Assembly: GCA_027051265.1 (NCBI GenBank)
Contig: JALTZH010000142.1
Location: forward strand, 1 to 13,485
DNA length: 13,485 nt
Reading direction: 5' to 3'
Source: an archaeon
GTDB lineage: Archaea; Hydrothermarchaeota; Hydrothermarchaeia; JALTZZ01; JALUTC01
The position numbers and the translations under genes were made by a program. Numbering within the stretch: position 1 is the stretch's first letter; each line of letters starts with the position of its first letter. Below are positions 6,297 to 12,772 of this stretch, piece by piece. The notes beneath the pieces are model-generated. The model was given only the letters and a program-made list of their open reading frames with translations. It was not told the DNA's origin and made no database searches.

Positions 6297-8003
6297 TTAT
6301 TTCATAACTATTCTCTCAAGCTTTGGTATAGTTTTAATTTCAACTGGATTTGTAAGATATATTGTATCTAATGGATAGTTTGCAAGGTTAACGGAGTAAA
6401 ACCTCTTAAAGTAATAGCTTAAATCGCTGTATATCTCTCTCATTATATCATCATCGATTTTCGGTGCAACATAAAACGTTTTACCATAAATTTCATCGAT
6501 TACCTTCCCTTTCTTTACAACAACTCTACCGTTTTTTATCGTTAGGTATGAGTTTGAAAACGCTTTGATAATATCTTCGTAAGTATACTTTTCGGGATTT
6601 ATTTCATATACAGAAATATTTGCATCATTTCCAATATTCAAACTCCCAATGAATTTTTCCATACCTAAAATCTTTGCCGGTGCACTTCTAGTTATTATTG
6701 CTATTTCATAAAAATCATATTCACGATCTATACTTTCAATTATTGCCCTTCTTTTAATAGCAGGATTTACCTCTTTGATTATTTCTTCACGATATTTCTT
6801 TGACATAAGCATCGCAATTATTTCAGGATATCTTATAAAAGGAGCACCGTTTGGATGATCTGTTGTTAAGCAGTATTTCCATGGATCTGAAAGTAATGCT
6901 AGTTCAAGTCCGATTGCAAATTGAATTGAATGAACAGGACTTTTTTTTCTATAAATTATTGGCGTAACTCCAGGAGATGTTTCTAATTCTATACCAAGAT
7001 TCTGCCATTTTAATCCAGTTAATCTGCTTAAATAATATTCCATTGGTCCATCCGCTGTCATCGTTGTAGTTTCTCCAAACAGTACAAATCCGACATCGAA
7101 TGTCACGTTTCTATATTTATGAAGCTCTTTCACGATTTCTTCTGATTTAGATTCAAAATCTTTCCATGTTTTACCACCGTATGAATGAAATTGTATATGT
7201 GTTACATGCATAACCTGTCTTTTTTCGTTAGAATATTTTCCAGCAATTCTTATGGTTTCTATTGTATCAATGTAATTTCCAGGTCTGCCAAGATTTATTG
7301 TATGTAAATGTATGGAATGTGGCAAGTTAAGAATTTCATTCGCTTTTATTAATCCGTCGATTATATCTCTGGGTGTTATATCAAAATTTGGAACTATATC
7401 ATCCAAACTCTTAACATTTCCACCCCATGCCCATGCTTCATCTCCACCAGGATTTACTAGTTTAATAGCAAAACCCTTAACACTTTTCAGAATAAATGAA
7501 ACAAATGCAGCAAGTTTTTTATAATCCTTTTCTCTTATATATTTAAATACGAACCAATTGTTACCGAAGAGTGTATAGGCTGCTTTATCTACGATTGGAA
7601 TAGATTTCAGTTCTTCATGTGTATGTCTTGCAGATAATGGTGGCATTGCTGGAGTTGCAGCAAACGTGTATCCCATTTTAGCATAAAGATACCCGGTTAG
7701 CCATGTGGTTGGTAATGAATATCCACTTCCAGAATGGATTATACCTTCACGCTCTTTTACAAAATAAACGTGATCCTCTGGTCTCATAATTCTTCCAGCA
7801 TTAACTTTACCACCAGCTATATGAGTATGTATATCGACACCACCTGGCATTACAATTTTATTTGTACAATCTATGATTTTAACGTCTCGTTCATTACTGA
7901 ATTTTTCAACAACTTTACCATTCTCTATGAGTATATCCATTTTTTCTCCTTTTATGTTATTGAGAGGATCAAATACTATACCGTTCTTTAATAACAATCT
8001 CAT
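6297..8003 (-). CDS. fwdA: Formylmethanofuran dehydrogenase subunit A
   Basis: The 568-residue protein belongs to the amidohydrolase superfamily. It carries formyl transfer between formate and methanofuran at a binuclear zinc site, at the far end of the tunnel from the FwdB site. Visible landmarks are DIHTHIAGGKVNAGR (residues 57-71, H59 and H61), the lysine in FAIKLVNPGG (K181, candidate carboxylated lysine), HSIHLHTINLG (H232/H234), and LTTDHPNG (D382). They follow the order and approximate spacing of the ligands known from the Methanothermobacter wolfeii enzyme. Length is normal. The ATG at 8003 lies 35 bases inside fwdB, preceded by GAGGTTGAT, and is the last gene of the minus-strand fwdG-fwdB-fwdA set. 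The family can be called fwdA (tungsten) or fmdA (molybdenum); the sequence cannot distinguish them. Confidence 0.97.
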   Translation of the reverse strand: MRLLLKNGIVFDPLNNIKGEKMDILIENGKVVEKFSNERDVKIIDCTNKIVMPGGVDIHTHIAGGKVNAGRIMRPEDHVYFVKEREGIIHSGSGYSLPTTWLTGYLYAKMGYTFAATPAMPPLSARHTHEELKSIPIVDKAAYTLFGNNWFVFKYIREKDYKKLAAFVSFILKSVKGFAIKLVNPGGDEAWAWGGNVKSLDDIVPNFDITPRDIIDGLIKANEILNLPHSIHLHTINLGRPGNYIDTIETIRIAGKYSNEKRQVMHVTHIQFHSYGGKTWKDFESKSEEIVKELHKYRNVTFDVGFVLFGETTTMTADGPMEYYLSRLTGLKWQNLGIELETSPGVTPIIYRKKSPVHSIQFAIGLELALLSDPWKYCLTTDHPNGAPFIRYPEIIAMLMSKKYREEIIKEVNPAIKRRAIIESIDREYDFYEIAIITRSAPAKILGMEKFIGSLNIGNDANISVYEINPEKYTYEDIIKAFSNSYLTIKNGRVVVKKGKVIDEIYGKTFYVAPKIDDDIMREIYSDLSYYFKRFYSVNLANYPLDTIYLTNPVEIKTIPKLERIVMK

Positions 8004-9285
8004 CCTCTATCAACCTCTCATAAATTTCTTTTAAAACTTCTTCATCTGAAGGAAGATCTTCGTTTTCAATAACCTTTCTAAGTCTAATCGGAATATTATC
8101 CATTCTATAAGCTGTACCTTCAACTTCAACTCCAACTATTTTGGTGGGTATATAAATTTTAGCATACTTGGAAGATAAGTTGTAAAATGGATCCACATTT
8201 ATGTATGGAATAGAAAGTAAATGTCTTATTGCTTCCTTAGGAAAATTTGAAACCGGATCTGCGGCGATGATTAATGCGGAATCGACTTCTTTATTTGAAA
8301 GAACATCAACAGCACTTGTCTCACCGGGATTATATCTCGGATAGCCTCTCGTAAAATCTACAGCGTAAGGAAAGCCAGATAACCAAGCAAAAACTTGGTT
8401 GGACCCGGTTACGTTGTAATGTCCTCTCATCATCATTATGCTAAACTTTGTATATCGATTTAAATCAATTACAAGTGAGATCGCATTATCTATGGTTCTA
8501 TCTCTACCATATGTCTGCGTTAACCCCATTCCAAAAAATAGTACACCATATCTGCAGGATTTCATCATATCAACGATCTCATATATTTCATCTCTCTTTA
8601 TTCCTGCTATTGTATCCTGTTGAATATCTAGACCATTTAGTATCGATCTCATGGCAGATACGAGTTCATAATCCTTATTTGGTTCGATTCTTAAAAATTT
8701 CGTTGCAATCTTTGCTGTATCGGTTTCTCTTACATCAATTACTATCAATTTTCTATCAAGAAAACCCCTCTCTGTAAATAATCCTCTCGGATATAATGTG
8801 TATCTGGACAGATGTCTTGGATGTGCATTTAACGGATTACAACCCCAGTATATTATTAAATCTGCTCTGTTTTTTACATCTCCAAGAGTACACGATGGAT
8901 ATCCAACCGTTTGGTAGGAAACAACGCTAGGACCATGACATACGGTAGATGTGTTATCGATATATCCTCTTAGTAATTCTGCTATTTTAACTCCATATTC
9001 TATTGCTTCGTTTGATGTACTTGAAAATCCATAGAGTAAGCATCTTGTAGAATTTTTTAAGAGTTTTACTGCTTTATCTATTGCATAATCAAAATCAACT
9101 TCCTTTTTTTCACCATTTTCTTTTATTATTGGTTTTTTCTTTCTATTTTTTTTATGTTTTAAAAATTTTGATGCACCTAATCTACATGCATTTCTAACGG
9201 TTTTTATTTCGTTGTTATCAACTTCTATTACTAAATCATCACAGAGACATCCACAGAAAGGACATACTACATCCGTTACTATCAT
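7969..9285 (-). CDS. fwdB: Formylmethanofuran dehydrogenase subunit B (W/Mo-pterin catalytic subunit)
   Basis: The 438-residue protein is the formate-dehydrogenase-like subunit that reduces CO2 to formate at a tungsten or molybdenum bis-pterin centre. An N-terminal [4Fe-4S] site is formed by CPFCGCLCDD (C8, C11, C15) with C34 in NACRLGASK. The metal-ligating residue is expected at C116 in STVCHGPS; it is an ordinary TGT codon, so this is the cysteine, not a selenocysteine, form. WGCNPLNAHPRHLSRY (147-162) and MMMRGHYNVTGSNQVFAWLSGFP are typical pterin-binding stretches. The C-terminal molybdopterin domain carried by FwdD in many archaea is not fused here. Translation start: AGGTGATC, an eight-base match to the 16S 3' end, sits six bases before the ATG and overlaps the ferredoxin stop codon, only 4 bases separating the genes. 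Confidence 0.97.
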   Translation of the reverse strand: MIVTDVVCPFCGCLCDDLVIEVDNNEIKTVRNACRLGASKFLKHKKNRKKKPIIKENGEKKEVDFDYAIDKAVKLLKNSTRCLLYGFSSTSNEAIEYGVKIAELLRGYIDNTSTVCHGPSVVSYQTVGYPSCTLGDVKNRADLIIYWGCNPLNAHPRHLSRYTLYPRGLFTERGFLDRKLIVIDVRETDTAKIATKFLRIEPNKDYELVSAMRSILNGLDIQQDTIAGIKRDEIYEIVDMMKSCRYGVLFFGMGLTQTYGRDRTIDNAISLVIDLNRYTKFSIMMMRGHYNVTGSNQVFAWLSGFPYAVDFTRGYPRYNPGETSAVDVLSNKEVDSALIIAADPVSNFPKEAIRHLLSIPYINVDPFYNLSSKYAKIYIPTKIVGVEVEGTAYRMDNIPIRLRKVIENEDLPSDEEVLKEIYERLIEDEIVIKERYSI

Positions 9286-9295
9286 TTGATCACCT
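9286..9295 (-). promoter_or_regulatory. Strong Shine-Dalgarno site of fwdB
   Basis: AGGTGATC on the minus strand overlaps the TAG stop of the upstream ferredoxin gene and lies a few bases before the fwdB ATG at 9285. It fixes the fwdB start and suggests tight translational coupling of the catalytic subunit to the small ferredoxin. Confidence 0.75.
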
Positions 9296-9517
9296 AATCG
9301 TTATAGCATTTCTTGGACAAAATTTTAAACAATTACCACATCCAGTACAAAATTTCTTTTTGATAGCAATGATACCATTCTTAAGTTCCATTTTTGTTAA
9401 ATAACCGCTTTCAATCTCTTCTAAATCTATCTCTGGACAACAAACAATACAGTTTCCACAACCTATACACTTTTCCTCATCTATATATACGTCGTAGAGT
9501 TTCATACATAATACCAT
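9290..9517 (-). CDS. fwdG: Two-[4Fe-4S] ferredoxin subunit (FwdG-like)
   Basis: The 75-residue protein contains two complete CxxCxxCxxxCP motifs, CIGCGNCIVCCP (residues 17-28) and CTGCGNCLKFCP (57-68). They are separated by about 28 residues, longer than in a minimal bacterial ferredoxin but usual for FwdG/FmdG-type subunits of formylmethanofuran dehydrogenase. It would pass electrons to the FwdB cluster. It is the first gene of the operon. ATG at 9517 gives MVLCMKLYD; the Met at residue 5 (9505) is an alternative start. TATA-like sequence about 26-30 bases before 9517 supports the upstream ATG as a leaderless start. It could also be a stand-alone ferredoxin, but its position against fwdB favours the subunit role. 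Confidence 0.85.
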   Translation of the reverse strand: MVLCMKLYDVYIDEEKCIGCGNCIVCCPEIDLEEIESGYLTKMELKNGIIAIKKKFCTGCGNCLKFCPRNAITIR

Positions 9518-9603
9518 CGATTTTTAAAAATGCAAAACATTTAAATTATAAAAAATTAATCGATTCTCAACATTTAGAAATACCAAAAGAAAAAATATTT
9601 ATT
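9518..9603. promoter_or_regulatory. Divergent promoter region of the fwd operon and the radical SAM gene
   Basis: This 86-base A/T-rich gap contains CATTTAAATTATAAAAAATTAA (about 9538-9559), a block that reads as a TATA element on either strand. For the minus strand it lies about 26-30 bases before the ferredoxin ATG. For the plus strand it predicts a start site near 9574 and a leader of about 30 bases before ATG 9604, without a Shine-Dalgarno site. The inverted repeat TTTTTAAAAA (9521-9530) lies between them. Shared regulation is possible but unproven. Confidence 0.45.
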
Positions 9604-10827
9604 ATGAATGATGAAAAATTCTCATCGGAAAATCCTCATAGATACAAAAAGCCAATTTCCGTTATGTGGGAATGTACAATTTTCTGCCAGATGAATTGTT
9701 TACATTGTAAAGCAAATGCAAAAAAAGAGAGATCTCCAATGGAACTATCTACCGAGGAAGCTTTTCAACTCATTGATCAAATACTTGAATTTAGAAAACC
9801 ATATCCCATTTTAAGAATAACCGGCGGAGATGCTTTAGCTAGAGAGGATATTTTTGATATCATAAAATATGCGAAGGATAATGATATCGAAGTAACTATA
9901 GCTCCAAGTTCAACGAATAATCTTAACAGAATTAATTTAGAAAAGTTAAAGAAGGTAGGTATAGATGCTATTGCTTTAAGTATAGATGGTCATGAAGCAT
10001 ATCTACACGATAGTTTTAGAGGATATAAAGGGAGTTTTGAAATTCTAACCAAAGCCATTAATATAATTAACGATTTAGGTATTCCTTTAAGATTAATGAC
10101 CACAGTAACTAAAATAAACGTAAATTATCTTCCCGAAATGTTTGTATTTGTAAATAAACTTAACGCTGAAGGGTGGTATTTATATTTATTGATACCTGTA
10201 GGTAGAGCTAGTATTAAATATGAGCTAGAACCACAAGAAATAGAGGATGTTTACAATTTTGTATATGATTTAATTAATCTAAACGTCATGAAAGTAGATA
10301 TAATAGCTGGTGGTGAACCTTTCAGAAGAGTATTTATAATGAGAAAGTTAATTGAGATGGGAGTATTAAAAGAAAACGTTATAAAGTTTGGAGATTTGTA
10401 TAAGTATTTAAAAAAGAAACTTTTAAAATTGGTCTCGGAAACAAATTTAAAGAAAAAAGAAATTAAAAGAGTTAGAAGAAAAGGATTTGGTAAAGGAATA
10501 TTCGTTGCTCATGATGGTAGAGTATATCCAAGTAGTTTCTTACCAATTGAAATCGGGAATATTAGGAAAGCACGACTTCTAGACATCTATAACAACTCCG
10601 AAATTTTAGAAAAGATCTCAAATCCTAAATATTTGAAAGGTAAATGTAGTCTTTGTGAATTTAATTCTATCTGTAGAGGATGCAGATCGAGAGCATATGC
10701 TATAACTGGAGATTATTTGGCCGAGGATCCTCTTTGCATATACGAACCTGGAACGATATCTAAAGATATTAATATGAGAGAATTTTTGGAGAAATTCGGT
10801 ATAACATTTTATACAAGAATTTATTGA
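9604..10827 (+). CDS. Radical SAM/SPASM-type enzyme, TIGR04053-like (NirJ/AhbD relatives)
   Basis: From the ATG at 9604 the protein has 407 residues. The radical SAM cluster motif CQMNCLHC (C28, C32, C35) is followed by ELSTEEAFQLIDQILEF, the SAM-binding TGGDAL, and APSSTNNL and LSIDGHEAYLHDSFRG blocks. After residue about 310 come GIFVAHDGRVYPSSFLP and a cysteine-rich end (C348, C351, C357, C360, C378) in the pattern CxxCx5CxxC...C, with RSRAYAITGDYLAEDP between, an auxiliary [4Fe-4S] site. This order matches the TIGR04053 group, related to the haem enzymes AhbC/AhbD and NirJ, whose substrate I do not know. Residues about 240-305, with KKLLKLVSETNLKKKEIKRV, look lineage-specific. A longer reading frame extends upstream over the divergent ferredoxin gene; the shorter start is chosen because it clears the promoter region. 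Confidence 0.87.
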   Translation: MNDEKFSSENPHRYKKPISVMWECTIFCQMNCLHCKANAKKERSPMELSTEEAFQLIDQILEFRKPYPILRITGGDALAREDIFDIIKYAKDNDIEVTIAPSSTNNLNRINLEKLKKVGIDAIALSIDGHEAYLHDSFRGYKGSFEILTKAINIINDLGIPLRLMTTVTKINVNYLPEMFVFVNKLNAEGWYLYLLIPVGRASIKYELEPQEIEDVYNFVYDLINLNVMKVDIIAGGEPFRRVFIMRKLIEMGVLKENVIKFGDLYKYLKKKLLKLVSETNLKKKEIKRVRRKGFGKGIFVAHDGRVYPSSFLPIEIGNIRKARLLDIYNNSEILEKISNPKYLKGKCSLCEFNSICRGCRSRAYAITGDYLAEDPLCIYEPGTISKDINMREFLEKFGITFYTRIY

Positions 10828-10828
10828 A

Positions 10829-11350
10829 ATGCATTTAGATGTAGCCGATATTAGAGAAAACGATTTAAAACGATTACTAAAAATTGTTGGTGAAGAGAAG
10901 GATCAAACGTTAATCATTGCAGCTGCAAACATATTAAAAAGAGTAGCAAACAAGAATATACAGCTGTTTAAAAATTTTAAAGATGACCTATTACATCTTT
11001 TAAATAGCCAATATGAAGAGATTATATCAGCTGCGATGTTCTGTTTAACATTGTATGTGAACAAATTCGATGACAAAGATATTAGAAATGTTTTAAGAAA
11101 AAAAATTATAGAAATTTTTGAAAAAAGTGATGATCCTTATATAATAGGTGAAGCACTATTCTCTATAGGAGAAATAGGAAGTGTTAACGATATAAAATAT
11201 ATCGAAAAATATTTAAATGATAAACGTGAGATACATATTTTTCTACCAAAAAAGGGATTTGTTATAATAGAGCTTAAATATTTAGCTAGAGAAGCTATTA
11301 ATAAAATATATGATAGATATAAAAACTTTAGACCTAAAGAAAAACGTTGA
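10829..11350 (+). CDS. HEAT-repeat protein, uncharacterised
   Basis: The 173-residue protein is all-helical by composition, with paired amphipathic helices of HEAT type: LIIAAANILKRVANKNIQLF (from 28), EEIISAAMFCLTLYVNKF (63-80), and PYIIGEALFSIGEIGSVNDI (102-121), the last matching the common HEAT signature A-xxL-xxIG-ix. It ends in a basic tail. HEAT proteins are protein-binding scaffolds, and one that directly follows a radical SAM enzyme could present a substrate or partner, but this is inference. It starts one base after the upstream stop codon, with no Shine-Dalgarno site visible, and overlaps the next gene by 41 bases. No membrane segment or metal-binding motif is seen. Confidence 0.75.
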   Translation: MHLDVADIRENDLKRLLKIVGEEKDQTLIIAAANILKRVANKNIQLFKNFKDDLLHLLNSQYEEIISAAMFCLTLYVNKFDDKDIRNVLRKKIIEIFEKSDDPYIIGEALFSIGEIGSVNDIKYIEKYLNDKREIHIFLPKKGFVIIELKYLAREAINKIYDRYKNFRPKEKR

Positions 11351-11579
11351 GTATCTTACGAAAAGAACGTTAACGGAAAATGGTAAAAGAGGATTTGTTG
11401 TAATCGTTAAGTTAAAAGATCATGAAAAAGCTAAATATCATTTAAAATGTCCTAATTGTACAAAAGAGAGTGTGGGTGAAATAGATTATAGTAAAAGATC
11501 ACATATCGTTTCGTGTGAATATTGTAAACGAAAATACGTTGTAAAACGATTATATTCTAAAAGAAGAATAAAATATTGA
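11310..11579 (+). CDS. Small zinc-ribbon protein, uncharacterised
   Basis: The 89-residue basic protein carries one four-cysteine zinc ribbon, CPNC (C47, C50) and CEYC (C69, C72), spaced by 18 residues and flanked by beta-strand-like stretches GFVVIVKLK and KRKYVVKRL. The C terminus is Lys/Arg-rich (RLYSKRRIKY), so nucleic-acid or ribosome binding is possible. No family is recognised. The only in-frame ATG before the ribbon is at 11310, inside the end of the HEAT gene, giving a 41-base overlap; translation could start later at an unusual codon. It is the last of three closely packed genes. The intact cysteine pairs support it as real. Confidence 0.68.
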   Translation: MIDIKTLDLKKNVEYLTKRTLTENGKRGFVVIVKLKDHEKAKYHLKCPNCTKESVGEIDYSKRSHIVSCEYCKRKYVVKRLYSKRRIKY

Positions 11580-11674
11580 GCTTGCATCTTAATCTTACCA
11601 GAACTTCAATAAACATTTTTATATTTTTATATAATATATTATCAATTAGATGTTAATATTTTATCTCATTCTAT
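11580..11674. promoter_or_regulatory. Terminator/promoter gap before the glycosyltransferase gene
   Basis: T-rich runs (ATTTTTATATTTTT, about 11615-11628) follow the zinc-ribbon gene and could end its transcript. TTTTTATATAAT (11624-11635) is a strong TATA candidate for the plus strand, predicting a start near 11656 and a leader of about 20 bases before ATG 11675. No Shine-Dalgarno site is visible. Confidence 0.5.
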
Positions 11675-12772
11675 ATGAAAATAGCAATAATGTCGAGATG
11701 GAATACGGCATGTGGCGTATCTCTTCATTCAGAATTAATTGGAAGAGGTTTTAAGGAACGTGGATATGATGTTGTAATCTTCGCACCTTTTGCTAGTAGG
11801 GATTGGCATCACAGAAGGTTAAATGTTAGAGATGAAGATTTCGTATATAGATGTTATGATGAAGATGGATATATTAATAAGGATATAATTTTAGCTGAAA
11901 ATTACGATGTAATAATCTTTGAAGGTTTAAAACATTTACCAATAGAGAAATTACGTTCCATTTTTAATGATATAAGAAAGAAAGCAAAAACCGTAGCAGT
12001 GATACATCATCAAGATGAAAAAGAGATTAGAGCGTTATATCAATTAAATTTCGATTGCATAGTTGTTTTCGATTCAAGATATTTACAAGAGGTAGTACCA
12101 AAAAATTTTCATAAGAAATGTTATATAATACCTTATCCATTTTCAGAAGGATATAACGTTAATCCTAAAAGATATCATATATTTAAGGATAAAATCTTAT
12201 TCTTCAGTTTTGGAAAACAACCAGTACATGAGCATGAAATATATATAAATGTCTTAAAGAACCTTCGTAAAAAATATGATCTAGTGTATTTCGTAATAAA
12301 ATCTTACTGGAATTTAATACCAAGATATAACTGGATTTATGTTGAGAAAAAAACTATAAGTTTAAAGGAAGCGTATGAATATCTAAAAGGTGCAGATTTT
12401 CATTTAATACCAAAAAGTCCAACAAGAAAAGTTGTCGTTTCATCAACTGTTGCTGCAACTCTAGCTTCTCTCTGTCCTACTATAGTACCAAATACGAGAC
12501 ACTTTGAAATGTTTGAAGATTATAATCCGGTTGTAAAATTCAACGATGAAGTTGAGCTTGAAAACAAAATAATTGAACTAATAGAAGAAGATGAAATAAG
12601 GAAGGTATTAATTACAAACATGAAAAAACATGTTAAAATGTATTCATACAAAAAAATAGTTAATCAATACATAAATCTGTTTAAGAAATTAATGTATGAA
12701 AAAACAAATTTAGAAAGATATTTAACAAGAGAATCATCATATCTTCAGTTTAGATATCCTTTACACGATTAG
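11675..12772 (+). CDS. GT-B type glycosyltransferase, divergent
   Basis: The 365-residue protein looks like a two-domain GT-B enzyme. The N-terminal domain begins with a Rossmann-like strand and loop, MKIAIMSRWNTACGVSLHSE, as in GT4 enzymes, continues GFKERGYDVVIFAPFAS, and ends with CYIIPYPFSEGYN (149-161), the typical linker with a conserved Pro. The second domain begins KILFFSFGKQPVHEHE (173-188) and ends SLKEAYEYLKGADFHLIPKS (229-248). The EX7E motif expected near residue 250-270 in retaining GT4 enzymes is not present; the corresponding stretch reads RKVVVSSTVAATLASLCPTI. It may be an inactive or differently catalysing member. The substrate is unknown; cell-surface glycan work is likely. 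Its 3' end overlaps the next gene by 23 bases, in convergent orientation. Confidence 0.75.
   Translation: MKIAIMSRWNTACGVSLHSELIGRGFKERGYDVVIFAPFASRDWHHRRLNVRDEDFVYRCYDEDGYINKDIILAENYDVIIFEGLKHLPIEKLRSIFNDIRKKAKTVAVIHHQDEKEIRALYQLNFDCIVVFDSRYLQEVVPKNFHKKCYIIPYPFSEGYNVNPKRYHIFKDKILFFSFGKQPVHEHEIYINVLKNLRKKYDLVYFVIKSYWNLIPRYNWIYVEKKTISLKEAYEYLKGADFHLIPKSPTRKVVVSSTVAATLASLCPTIVPNTRHFEMFEDYNPVVKFNDEVELENKIIELIEEDEIRKVLITNMKKHVKMYSYKKIVNQYINLFKKLMYEKTNLERYLTRESSYLQFRYPLHD

Noticed and set aside
8448-8777. 109-residue plus-strand open frame inside fwdB
   Set aside because: It is antisense to a well-conserved fwdB coding region and shows no protein family features.
8928-8955. Possible selenocysteine (TGA) codon at the FwdB metal-ligand position
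   Set aside because: The codon at the STVCHGPS position is TGT, so the residue is cysteine and no SECIS element is needed.
9394-9603. Long N-terminal extension of the radical SAM protein
   Set aside because: The extension runs through the divergent ferredoxin gene and the shared promoter and has no family similarity; the ATG at 9604 gives a normal-length enzyme.
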